30,671 nucleotides of DNA, from contig JAQUJJ010000033.1 of assembly GCA_028681035.1 (NCBI GenBank), positions 1 through 30,671 on the forward strand, in the 5' to 3' direction. The notes beneath the pieces were generated by a model, which did not search any database, was not told where the DNA came from, and worked only from the letters and a program-made list of their open reading frames with translations. The translations under genes and the position numbers were made by a program. Positions 7,578 through 14,430 of this stretch are shown here, in pieces. The DNA is from Candidatus Cloacimonadota bacterium (GTDB lineage Bacteria; Cloacimonadota; Cloacimonadia; Cloacimonadales; Cloacimonadaceae). Positions within the stretch are counted from its first letter, which is position 1, and each line of letters starts with the position of its first letter.

Positions 7578-8526
7578 AGTATTGAATCATCCGCTTAATA
7601 ATATCTTCCAAACATAGCTTTGCTTCATAGCCGATAGCAGCGTTAATCTTAGCTAAGTTTGGTTTCCGGTTCATCATGTCCTCAAAACCTTCTTCAAAAG
7701 CATCTTCATAGCTCATGTATTCGATGCGGGATTTACTGTCGCACATTAGTTTCACCTTGTCCGCAAGGGCTTTGATAGATATGGATTCAGTGGTGCCCAC
7801 ATTGTAAATCTCGCCTGCGCAAGCAGCAGTGTTCATCAGCTTAATAAAAGCTCCCACTACATCTGAAACATCGGCAAAACAACGGGTTTGCTCCCCACTG
7901 CCATACACCACAATCGGCTGATCCAGCAAAGCAGCTTTTATGAACTTTGGCACTACCATACCATATTGCCCGCTTTGACGCGGACCCACCGTATTAAAGC
8001 AGCGCACTATCACCACCGGCAGTTTCTTTTCCCTGTAGAAAGCAAGTGCCATAAATTCGTCTATTGCTTTGCTACAGCTATAGCCCCAGCGGCTGATGTG
8101 GGTGGAGCCTAAAAGGCGATCGTCCTGTTCGCCAAAGGGCACGTTTTCACTTTTTCCATAGATTTCGGAAGTAGAGGTTATCAGCACTTTGGCTTTGTAT
8201 TTATTGCATAGTTCCAGCACGTTATCAGTGCCTACTATGTTGGTTTTAAGGGATAGGAGGGGGTTTTCGATGATGTATTTAACGCCCACAGCCGCAGCCA
8301 GATGATACACTTGGTCGCAACCTTTAATCAGCTTATCCATCAATTCGCGATTTAGAATGCTTCCAGTCGTAAAGTGAAATTTGGGCTTATCTTTAAAGGT
8401 TTCCATGTTTTCTAATCTGCCAGTGGAGAGATTGTCTATAACATGAACCTCATGTCCTTCTCCTAAAAGTTTTTCTGCCAAATGTGAACCGATGAAACCG
8501 GCACCGCCTGTAATAAGTATCTTCAT
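7567..8526 (-). CDS. NAD-dependent nucleotide-sugar epimerase or dehydratase
   Basis: This is an extended short-chain dehydrogenase of 319 residues. The Rossmann motif GGAGFIGSHLAE is at 7-18, an acidic D31 likely contacts the NAD ribose, HLAAAVGVKYIIENP follows at 75-89, and the active-site Tyr-x3-Lys is YSCSK at 149-153 after TSTSEIYG. RCFNTVGPRQSGQYGMVVPKF (175-195) is typical of UDP-glucuronate decarboxylase, dTDP-glucose dehydratase and UDP-hexose epimerase relatives. I cannot choose among these substrates. It is the first gene of the minus-strand array with a clear ggag 5 nt upstream. With the SLBB and aminotransferase genes it suggests surface sugar synthesis. Confidence 0.9.
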   Translation of the reverse strand: MKILITGGAGFIGSHLAEKLLGEGHEVHVIDNLSTGRLENMETFKDKPKFHFTTGSILNRELMDKLIKGCDQVYHLAAAVGVKYIIENPLLSLKTNIVGTDNVLELCNKYKAKVLITSTSEIYGKSENVPFGEQDDRLLGSTHISRWGYSCSKAIDEFMALAFYREKKLPVVIVRCFNTVGPRQSGQYGMVVPKFIKAALLDQPIVVYGSGEQTRCFADVSDVVGAFIKLMNTAACAGEIYNVGTTESISIKALADKVKLMCDSKSRIEYMSYEDAFEEGFEDMMNRKPNLAKINAAIGYEAKLCLEDIIKRMIQYYEN

Positions 8527-8624
8527 TTATTCTCCAACTAGCTATCATTCAAGGCTTAAGGTATTACTCTTTGCTAAGCAGCATGATTTAGCGGCTGTTA
8601 TTTTGTCAAGAAAGAAAGTAACTG

Positions 8625-8637
8625 CACGCATCCCCCC
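8625..8637 (-). repeat. Second copy of the 13-nt word from 113-125
   Basis: Read on the minus strand this is ggggggatgcgtg, identical to 113-125. A degenerate cggatt-type phrase also lies nearby at about 8681-8690, as one does near the first copy. The common content suggests two decayed copies of one dispersed element. Confidence 0.45.
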
Positions 8638-8753
8638 ATTTTTATTGAACCGCAATTTATAGGACGAAATAGATTGAATAGGACACGGATTAATTTTTGG
8701 GGGAAAGTCTAAGAATGTAAAGCAATCATGCAACTTGCCTGCTTTGTAACAAC

Positions 8754-8770
8754 GTAGGCGAGACGCCTAC
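8754..8770. repeat. Perfect small hairpin after the word ttgtaacaac
   Basis: The stem is gtaggcg (8754-8760) with cgcctac (8764-8770) and the loop is aga. It directly follows ttgtaacaac. The same word precedes a different perfect hairpin at 9856-9874. No T-run follows, so it is not a standard intrinsic terminator. Confidence 0.65.
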
Positions 8771-8807
8771 TCCTCCAGTGCAGTCGAAATGTCCGTAGCT
8801 CCAATCC

Positions 8808-8864
8808 CCCTATCATTGCCCACCCATTGTCCACGTGGAGGGCAATGGGTGGGCAATGATAGGG
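8808..8864. repeat. Long palindrome, copy A of an intergenic repeat family
   Basis: Two 22-nt arms, 8808-8829 and 8843-8864, are perfect reverse complements. The 13-nt loop contains the smaller palindrome tccacgtgga. The right half and its flank (about 41 nt from 8840) match the right half of copy B at 19596-19636 with only about two differences. The outer left flank does not pair, unlike in copy B, so copy A may be truncated or partly replaced on that side. Confidence 0.85.
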
Positions 8865-8995
8865 CAATTCAAGCAAGGAATGTCAAAGGTAAAGATGCTT
8901 ATTCCAAGGATATCGGTAAGCATGGGGTTGACAGATTATGCCCTTGTTCAAAGGCTGTTTCGGAGAAGAAAAAAAACAAGGATGCATGCCTAAAG

Positions 8996-9763
8996 ATGAT
9001 TGAAACTAATAAGCTAAGCTGCGGTTACACAGGAGAGCCTGTTCTGAAGGGCATCTCGCTGCAAATTGCGCCGGGTGATTTTAGTGCATTATTGGGTCCT
9101 AATGGGGCTGGAAAATCCACGTTACTGTATGCGCTGATGGGTTATCTGAAGCCTATGCAGGGCAATATCAAAGTGTTTGGAAAAGACATCTCAACTCAGA
9201 AGAAAAGCTATCTGGCAAGGCAGATTTCCTTTGTTCCACAGGAAAGCGTGCAGGAATTTGACCATTCGGTTAGCGAAACAGTGCTGATGGGGCGATATCC
9301 CTATCTGGGTTTGTTACAATCGCACACTGCGGAAGACAAGAAAGCAGTGGATGATGTGCTACATCTGCTAAAACTGGAGGAACTGAAAAACCGTTGGCTT
9401 TCTGAACTTAGCGGAGGGGAAAAACAGCGGGTTTATATTGCCCGTGCCTTGGTTCAGGACACGCCTTATATCCTGCTGGATGAAAGCCTATCACAGCTTG
9501 ATATTAACCATCAGTTGGAGATAATGGCACTGCTCCGTGAGATACATAACACACAAGGGAAAACAGTGCTGATAGTATCCCACAACCTGAATCTTGCCGC
9601 CAATTATGCCGATAGGCTATTCTTTCTGAAAGACGGGGAATTGCTGGCAGAAGGCAAGCCGGAAGCTTTGATGAAGACGGAAATCCTGCATCAGTTATTT
9701 GGCGTTCGCTTGGAAACAGTGCAAAACCCCAATTCCGGACGTCCAAACATTATTTACCCCTGA
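8996..9763 (+). CDS. ABC transporter ATP-binding protein, iron-siderophore/cobalamin type
   Basis: From the ATG at 8996 the product is 255 residues, the standard length of FecE/BtuD-like import ATPases. Motifs in order are Walker A GPNGAGKS (34-41), Q-loop Gln 82, signature LSGGE (138-142), Walker B YILLDE (158-163) and switch His 196. It would power uptake of a metal chelate or corrinoid through a membrane permease. No permease or binding-protein gene is adjacent, so partners must lie elsewhere. Walker B is followed by Ser where Pro is usual (DES for DEP). The frame stays open upstream to 8789, but that extension runs through a palindromic repeat. The ribosome binding site at 8996 is weak. 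Confidence 0.9.
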   Translation: MIETNKLSCGYTGEPVLKGISLQIAPGDFSALLGPNGAGKSTLLYALMGYLKPMQGNIKVFGKDISTQKKSYLARQISFVPQESVQEFDHSVSETVLMGRYPYLGLLQSHTAEDKKAVDDVLHLLKLEELKNRWLSELSGGEKQRVYIARALVQDTPYILLDESLSQLDINHQLEIMALLREIHNTQGKTVLIVSHNLNLAANYADRLFFLKDGELLAEGKPEALMKTEILHQLFGVRLETVQNPNSGRPNIIYP

Positions 9764-9780
9764 TTTAAATAAGAATGTAG

Positions 9781-9801
9781 AGCAGCTTATCCAATGCTGC
9801 T
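9781..9801 (+). repeat. Stem-loop after the ABC ATPase gene, shared with 19490-19509
   Basis: agcagc (9781-9786) pairs with gctgct (9796-9801). The phrase tgtagag-c-agc, a short variable part, then atgctgctgaa also occurs at 19485-19512, right at the stop of the last Bat gene. Two like elements just after gene ends suggest a 3'-end or repeat role, though neither has the T-run of an intrinsic terminator. Confidence 0.5.
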
Positions 9802-9850
9802 GAAGTAACAAAGCGATGAGGTCGTGATGTGGGGCGTAACGTAGTACATT

Positions 9851-9898
9851 GTAACAACAGCCGCCTCGGCTGTTAGCACTCGAGGCGGGCGCCGTTAC
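9851..9898. repeat. Compound palindrome with mutually exclusive stems
   Basis: aacagcc (9856-9862) pairs perfectly with ggctgtt (9868-9874). An alternative stem uses ccgcctcg (9861-9868) with cgaggcgg (9881-9888). An outer pair, gtaac (9851-9855) with gttac (9894-9898), closes the whole. The first two stems share bases and cannot form together. It is preceded by the same ttgtaacaac word found before the hairpin at 8754. Confidence 0.6.
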
Positions 9899-9930
9899 AA
9901 ACTCCCTCTGTTATTTTTCTTTGGTAAAAA

Positions 9931-9957
9931 CTTCGGTGCCTTCGGTGTTCTCGGTGG
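9931..9957. repeat. Three-unit degenerate 9-nt tandem repeat
   Basis: cttcggtgc, cttcggtgt and tctcggtgg follow one another with a 9-nt period. The consensus differs from the cggatt-type units at 185-211, but the period is the same. Confidence 0.55.
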
Positions 9958-10007
9958 TAAAATATATCTGTGTGATTCTCCATTCTCAATTGATTGGCAT
10001 TTCCTGC

Positions 10008-10034
10008 TTGACAGATTTTGAAGAGTTGTAATAG
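10008..10034 (+). promoter_or_regulatory. Candidate promoter for the histidine kinase gene
   Basis: A perfect TTGACA lies at 10008-10013. The best -10 candidate is TAATAG at 10029-10034 with a 15-nt spacer, which is poor. It lies about 45 nt before the start codon, a normal distance. Confidence 0.3.
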
Positions 10035-10077
10035 TTCCCTTTAGTATGAAAAAAGCGATTAACCACAAGGGGTAATG

Positions 10078-11193
10078 ATGCAAAAAAATACTAAACGCGT
10101 GAATATTGGAATATTTAACGGTCTTAGCGAAGAAGCGGTGAACAGTTTTGCGAAAGATTTGGAACGGTTACATGTCTCTCAGGGTGAAGCAATTATATCA
10201 GAACATTCCTGGGGAGATAATATATTTTTTATTTGCAAGGGCAAGGTGGAGATAAACAAGAGCCTAAACAATCCAGAAACCCCCTTCGCTCAGTTATCGG
10301 TATTGGAACCGGGGGAGTTCTTTGGCGAAATGGGGATTATCAACGATGAGCCTCGTTCTGCTAGTGTGATTGCCTTGGAAGATGCAGAGCTTCTTATTAT
10401 ACCCAGAGAAGTGTTTTCAAATATAACTTTCACACACCCCTTGGTGATGTTTAACCTTATGCGTACCCTGTCTGGTAGGCTAAGAGAAACTAACGAAAGA
10501 TTCGTGGATGTCATGAATCAGATGCTTAGCAAAAACCGTTTAATGGCAATAGGGCTGGCTGCCAGTAAGATTATCCACGATATAAAAACTCCCTTAACAG
10601 TTATGGTGCTTACCGCTCAACTGATAGAAAGTATCTACCCCGGCAGTGAAGAATTTACCGATAGTATAGTAAAACAGACGAAATTGATAGACCAATTGGT
10701 AAGAGAAGTGTTGGATTTTGCCAAAGGAACCGAAACGCCTCCTCTAATACAGAAGATAGACTTGGATGTTTTCTTTAAGGAAATTCAGGATATTTACGGC
10801 ACGGCTTTGCAGGGGCGCAATATTAACTTTGTGGTGGATAACAAAATACGCGATTATGTGTATTTTGACGAGGGTAAAATTCGCAGAGTACTGATAAACC
10901 TGATAAAGAATGCTTCGGAAGCTATTCCGGTGGATGGGGAATTAAGGATTACTTCCGCTATATCCTCTGGTTGGTTGCAGATATCGGTTATTGATAATGG
11001 TCCTGGGATTTCCTTTTTAATACGGGAAGATTTATTCCAGCCATTTGTAAGTGAAGGTAAACCTCATGGAACAGGGCTGGGTTTGGCGATATGTAAAAAG
11101 CTGGTGCAGGAGCATCACGGTCGTTTGGAATACATTCCCCTAGAACCACATGGCAGCCGATTTGATATTCGCATTCCCCAGAATATGAAATAA
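10078..11193 (+). CDS. Soluble histidine kinase with N-terminal cyclic-nucleotide-binding domain
   Basis: The 371-residue product has no membrane helix or signal peptide. Residues about 12-115 form a CRP-type cyclic-nucleotide-binding domain. Its phosphate-binding cassette reads FGEMGIINDEPRSASV, with the conserved Glu and Arg kept, so real ligand binding is plausible. A helical linker leads to the histidine-kinase dimerisation box ASKIIHDIKTPL with the phospho-acceptor His near 167. The ATPase domain then shows NLIKNASEAIP (N box), VIDNGPGI (G1) and GTGLGLAI (G2). ATGs lie at 10075 and 10078; aagggg fits the second better. No response-regulator gene is adjacent. The nearest one seen is the partial gene at 30506, too far to pair with any confidence. 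Confidence 0.92.
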   Translation: MQKNTKRVNIGIFNGLSEEAVNSFAKDLERLHVSQGEAIISEHSWGDNIFFICKGKVEINKSLNNPETPFAQLSVLEPGEFFGEMGIINDEPRSASVIALEDAELLIIPREVFSNITFTHPLVMFNLMRTLSGRLRETNERFVDVMNQMLSKNRLMAIGLAASKIIHDIKTPLTVMVLTAQLIESIYPGSEEFTDSIVKQTKLIDQLVREVLDFAKGTETPPLIQKIDLDVFFKEIQDIYGTALQGRNINFVVDNKIRDYVYFDEGKIRRVLINLIKNASEAIPVDGELRITSAISSGWLQISVIDNGPGISFLIREDLFQPFVSEGKPHGTGLGLAICKKLVQEHHGRLEYIPLEPHGSRFDIRIPQNMK

Positions 11194-11197
11194 ATGC

Positions 11198-11225
11198 TTG
11201 TCAAAAACAAGGCTTTGATTTTAAT
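11198..11225 (+). promoter_or_regulatory. Likely sigma70-type promoter for rpmB
   Basis: TTGTCA (11198-11203) and TTTAAT (11220-11225) each match the consensus at five of six positions and are 16 nt apart. The rpmB start is about 34 nt downstream. The -35 overlaps a small palindrome (cttgt-caaaa-acaag). Confidence 0.45.
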
Positions 11226-11258
11226 GACTCTACCAAACGAAATTTAGGGAAGTGAACC

Positions 11259-11456
11259 ATGTCAAGAATATGTGATATCTGTGGAAAAAGTGCTCAGGTC
11301 GGCAACCATCGCAGCCATGCTTTGAATGCCACCAAGCGTCGTTTCTATCCCAATTTGCACGAAGTCCGCGCAATATTTGAAACCGGTGTTAAACGTGTGA
11401 AGGTATGCAGCTCCTGTTTGAAGGCTAATAAAATCCGTAAAGCCGTATCAAAATAA
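11259..11456 (+). CDS. rpmB: 50S ribosomal protein bL28
   Basis: The 65-residue protein belongs to the large ribosomal subunit. It begins [32 protein letters not shown], which is the conserved L28 start. It carries two Cys-x2-Cys pairs (5/8 and 50/53), so this is the zinc-binding form. A good ribosome binding site (agggaag) precedes the ATG. It appears to be a single-gene unit: a promoter-like pair lies upstream and a terminator-like hairpin downstream. Confidence 0.96.
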   Translation: MSRICDICGKSAQVGNHRSHALNATKRRFYPNLHEVRAIFETGVKRVKVCSSCLKANKIRKAVSK

Positions 11457-11531
11457 ACTTGCTATTCAACTAGCAGTAAATACTGATACAGGTAAACGGT
11501 AACATAAGCTAATTTATACAACAGCCGCTTT

Positions 11532-11569
11532 TCGGGAATTACGGTTAATGCCGGATTCCCGATTTCTTT
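11532..11569 (+). terminator. Possible intrinsic terminator after rpmB
   Basis: tcgggaat (11532-11539) pairs perfectly with attcccga (11555-11562). The loop can form an inner cgg/ccg stem. The hairpin is followed by tttcttt. It lies between rpmB and the GTG start of the MoxR gene, so it could separate the two units. Confidence 0.45.
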
Positions 11570-11620
11570 GCTTGTTAGAGGAACTGCAATATAAACAAGA
11601 CAACCAGATATGGGGGTTAT

Positions 11621-12607
11621 GTGTTAATAGAAGAAATTCAAACCAGAGTGGAACAAAGTTCGGCGGTGTTAAACGATGTCCGCCAGGAAATCGGAAAGGT
11701 TATCGTAGGTCAACAGGAGATAGTGGATAGGCTGTTGATAGGCATATTGGCTAACGGTCATGTGCTTATTGAAGGTGTTCCAGGCTTGGCTAAAACCCTG
11801 ATTATCTCTTCCTTGGCAGCAGTGTTTGATGCTGCGTTTGCACGGATACAATTCACTCCGGACTTACTGCCTGCTGATATAACAGGAACGATGATATACA
11901 ATCCCAAAAGCGGGGAATTCAGTGTTAAACAGGGTCCTATCTTTGCCAATTTTATCCTTGCCGACGAAATCAACCGAGCACCCTCTAAGGTTCAATCTGC
12001 CTTATTAGAAGCTATGCAGGAGCGTCAGGTAACCTTGGGTGATAAAACCGTGGCACTGCCGAGTCCCTTCTTTGTGATGGCTACCCAGAACCCGATAGAA
12101 CAGGAAGGTACATATCCTTTGCCAGAAGCGCAAGTGGATAGATTCATGATGAAACTGAAGATTAAATACCCTGCCTTTGATGATGAACGGCTTATTCTGG
12201 ATAGAATGGTGGAAGATAAACCCATCCCCTTGAAGAAGGTGCTAAGCCCCTCCGATATTACTAAAATGCGCGAAGTGATAAACATGGTGCACATGGAAGA
12301 AAAGCTGAAGGACTATATCCTGCATCTTGTGCAGGCTACCAGGCATCCAGAGCGTTATCCACGCATTAGTAATCTGCAAGGATTAATAGAGTTTGGCGCA
12401 TCCCCAAGAGCTACTATCTATCTTGCCAGAGCCGCTAAAGCGCATGCCTATATTTCCGGCAGAGCGTATGTGATACCGGATGACATTAAGGCAATCGGCA
12501 GAGATGTTCTACGGCACAGGATTATCCTTTCTTACGAAGCTGAAGCGGAAGAGCTGAGCAGCGAAACCATCATCAACAGAATACTGGACGAGATTGAAGT
12601 TCCCTAA
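11621..12607 (+). CDS. MoxR-family AAA+ ATPase
   Basis: The 328-residue product shows the MoxR layout: Walker A GVPGLAKT (52-59), Walker B FILADE (111-116) followed by INRAPSKVQSALLEAMQERQVT, and the sensor region PFFVMATQNPIEQEGTYPLPEAQVDRF, with a C-terminal lid domain. MoxR proteins are cytosolic chaperone-like ATPases that act with VWA-domain partners. The start is GTG with an upstream ggggg. It is the first gene of an eight-gene plus-strand operon whose remaining members are DUF58 and Bat proteins. That is the classic genetic setting, in which the ATPase likely drives assembly or activation of the VWA proteins or their client. Confidence 0.95.
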   Translation: MLIEEIQTRVEQSSAVLNDVRQEIGKVIVGQQEIVDRLLIGILANGHVLIEGVPGLAKTLIISSLAAVFDAAFARIQFTPDLLPADITGTMIYNPKSGEFSVKQGPIFANFILADEINRAPSKVQSALLEAMQERQVTLGDKTVALPSPFFVMATQNPIEQEGTYPLPEAQVDRFMMKLKIKYPAFDDERLILDRMVEDKPIPLKKVLSPSDITKMREVINMVHMEEKLKDYILHLVQATRHPERYPRISNLQGLIEFGASPRATIYLARAAKAHAYISGRAYVIPDDIKAIGRDVLRHRIILSYEAEAEELSSETIINRILDEIEVP

Positions 12608-12616
12608 AGAGGGCTA

Positions 12617-13510
12617 ATGTTCACCCAGAGTGCTTCCGACATCCTGAAAAAGATACGCAGGATAGAAATTCGCACCCGTAATTCGGTAGCTGAGCTGTTC
12701 AGTGGAGAATATCATAGCCGCTTTAGAGGGCAGGGATTGGAATTTGCCGAGGTTCGGGAATACCAGCCCGGAGATAATCACCGCGATATTGACTGGAATG
12801 TTTCTGCCAGGATGGGACAGCTATTCATCAAGAAGTTCAAAGAAACCCGTGAATTAAGGGTGATGTTCTTGGTAGATATCAGTGCTTCCCAAAATATGGG
12901 TACTGTTTCCATGTTCAAGCGCGAACGCATCGCCGAGATTGTGGCGGGACTTTCCTTTTCTGCCGTGGCTAATCATGACCTTGTAGGTTTGATATTGTAT
13001 TCTGACCAGGCAGAGAAGTATATCCCACCCCGCAAGGGACGCAATAATGCCTTGGCAATTCTGAGAGATATACTTTATATTCAGCCTAAAAGCCCGCGTA
13101 CATCCCTTGCTGCTGCTTTTCAATATGCCCAAAAGATGCTGAAGAAACGCTGTATTATCTTCATAGTTTCGGATTGGATTGATACCGCCTATGAAAAGCC
13201 TCTTAAAATCCTCGCCCAAAAACATGACGTTATTGCCCTGCAAATCCTTGACCAAAGCGAGCTGGAACTTCCCGATGCCGGTATTCTAAAGCTGCAAGAC
13301 CCTGAAACCGGAGGTGAGGCTTGGATAAACAGTTCAGACCCCAAGATTCGCAAAGCCTACAAAGATACTGTGCAAAAACAACAGTCTAACCTGCAAAGCT
13401 TTTTCCGTTCCTGCAAGTGCGATTACCTGATGATTCGCACGGATACATCCTATGTGCAGGCGTTACGTAAGTTCTTCGTCCTTCGCCAGAAACGCAGGTG
13501 GGGAAAATGA
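12617..13510 (+). CDS. DUF58 family protein with VWA-like fold
   Basis: The 297-residue protein has the DUF58 core RGQGLEFAEVREYQPGDNHRDIDWNVSARMGQLFIKKFKETREL (38-80). A VWA-like segment follows (LVDISAS, 86-91), giving the D-x-S-x-S metal site. No membrane helix is evident, unlike longer DUF58 members. It starts 9 nt after the MoxR stop with agaggg upstream and ends overlapping the next gene's ATG. DUF58 proteins are regular partners of MoxR ATPases. The exact role is not established. Confidence 0.93.
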   Translation: MFTQSASDILKKIRRIEIRTRNSVAELFSGEYHSRFRGQGLEFAEVREYQPGDNHRDIDWNVSARMGQLFIKKFKETRELRVMFLVDISASQNMGTVSMFKRERIAEIVAGLSFSAVANHDLVGLILYSDQAEKYIPPRKGRNNALAILRDILYIQPKSPRTSLAAAFQYAQKMLKKRCIIFIVSDWIDTAYEKPLKILAQKHDVIALQILDQSELELPDAGILKLQDPETGGEAWINSSDPKIRKAYKDTVQKQQSNLQSFFRSCKCDYLMIRTDTSYVQALRKFFVLRQKRRWGK

Positions 13511-14430
13511 TGAACAGTAACAACCCACACTTACTGCTGACTAAGCTCAGGCTGAGAGTACTATCTCTATTGCTGGCATTGTGCATAGTGCCGTTATTGC
13601 TTTCTGCAAGTATCTCACAAGAACTTGCGGGAGCCGATAGCCTTAATGTAGGCACACCCTTTACGTTCATTATCCATAGCAGCTACACTATAAAAGAGGT
13701 GCCCATACCTGATACACTGGAAAGCTTTACCATCATCCAAAGCCAGAAAACTAAAGATGATAAAACCTGGCAGCTTACCATAGTTCCACTTAAAACGGGT
13801 GCACTCTCCTTTCCCCGCCTTCAGGTTCAGCCTGTGGATTCTGATGTAGAATCTGGATTTACCGATGCTTTTAGAGTTTACGTGCTTAGCGTTTTGGCAG
13901 AAGGTGACACTTTGTTACGGGACATCAAGCCGCTGGAGCGTTATCCTTGGCAGCCAAGCTTGTGGCTTTATATCTTATTAGCTTTATTGGGTTTGGGCTT
14001 GGCGATTTACTTGTTTATCAAAAGACAGAAGCCTAAGCCACCCCAGCCGATGATAGCCGCTATTCCTGTTCCCAAACAAATCCCTGCCTGGGAAGTTGCC
14101 TTGGCAAGTTTAGAAACACTGCTTGCGGAGAACTTACTAGAATCTGGTGAAGTGCTTAAGTTTCACTTTAGGATATCGGATATCTTACGTGCATTCTTGG
14201 TGGGAACATATCATTTCCCTGCTTTGGAAATGACAGTCAGCGAGATTGTTACTCATATCAACAAACGCCATATAAGCCATAAAGATGAAATTCGCAGCTT
14301 TCTAGCCTTTTGTGATATGGTGAAGTTCGCCAAAGCAGAACCCACAGCAGAAGAAATACAGCAAAGAGTGCAGTGGCTTACCGACTACTTGCAGGGCTTT
14401 AACATTAAGGTAACCAAGGAAACAAAATGA
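13507..14430 (+). CDS. Membrane protein of the Bat operon, DUF4381/BatD-like
   Basis: I chose the ATG at 13507. It overlaps the DUF58 stop (ATGA) and has ggtgggg just upstream. The 307-residue product has a signal or anchor segment (about 16-35), a periplasmic beta-rich part of about 110 residues (SLNVGTPFTFIIHSSYTIKEVPIPDTLESFTII and so on), a membrane helix at about 155-175, then a basic, Pro-rich linker and a cytosolic helical domain with EVLKFHFRISDILRAFLVGTYHFPALEMTVSEIV. The periplasmic part recalls a single BatD Ig-like unit, and the operon position and cytosolic part recall DUF4381. I cannot fix the family. It overlaps the BatA-like gene by 4 nt. Confidence 0.7.
   Translation: MMNSNNPHLLLTKLRLRVLSLLLALCIVPLLLSASISQELAGADSLNVGTPFTFIIHSSYTIKEVPIPDTLESFTIIQSQKTKDDKTWQLTIVPLKTGALSFPRLQVQPVDSDVESGFTDAFRVYVLSVLAEGDTLLRDIKPLERYPWQPSLWLYILLALLGLGLAIYLFIKRQKPKPPQPMIAAIPVPKQIPAWEVALASLETLLAENLLESGEVLKFHFRISDILRAFLVGTYHFPALEMTVSEIVTHINKRHISHKDEIRSFLAFCDMVKFAKAEPTAEEIQQRVQWLTDYLQGFNIKVTKETK

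Larger units (their letters stand above)
8527..8995. other. Divergent intergenic region rich in palindromes
   Basis: This gap separates the leftward epimerase gene from the rightward ABC ATPase gene, so it must hold both promoters. A perfect TTGACA faces left (its complement is at 8604-8609), but no good -10 box lies 16-18 nt away. The region holds the 8625-8637 word, a phrase acacggatta near 8681-8690 that resembles the 9-nt repeat at the window start, a perfect small hairpin at 8754-8770, and the long palindrome at 8808-8864. An open frame runs from 8789 into the ATPase gene, but its extra 69 residues cover the palindrome and match nothing I know. Confidence 0.6.
9764..10077. other. Intergenic region with hairpins and a 9-nt tandem array
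   Basis: No gene is supported here. The stretch holds a stem-loop just after the ATPase stop (9781-9801), a compound structure of competing hairpins (9851-9898), a three-unit 9-nt repeat (9931-9957) and a candidate promoter for the histidine kinase gene (10008-10034). A 62-codon minus-strand frame at 9895-10083 is made of these repeats and is not credible. Confidence 0.6.

Noticed and set aside
8789..8995. N-terminal extension of the ABC ATPase by 69 residues
   Set aside because: The extension translates through the long palindrome and has no known domain. The ATG at 8996 gives the standard family length.
9895..10083. A minus-strand 62-codon frame before the kinase gene
   Set aside because: It is formed by repeat sequence (9931-9957 and its surroundings) and has no family match or ribosome binding site.
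10078..11193. Pairing the histidine kinase with the partial response regulator at 30506
   Set aside because: They are about 19 kb apart with unrelated operons between. Nothing in the sequence supports a specific partnership.
11457..11531. A small RNA or tRNA between rpmB and the MoxR gene
   Set aside because: Only a 5-bp hairpin is seen (ttgcta region). There is no cloverleaf, no CCA end and no conserved tRNA arm.
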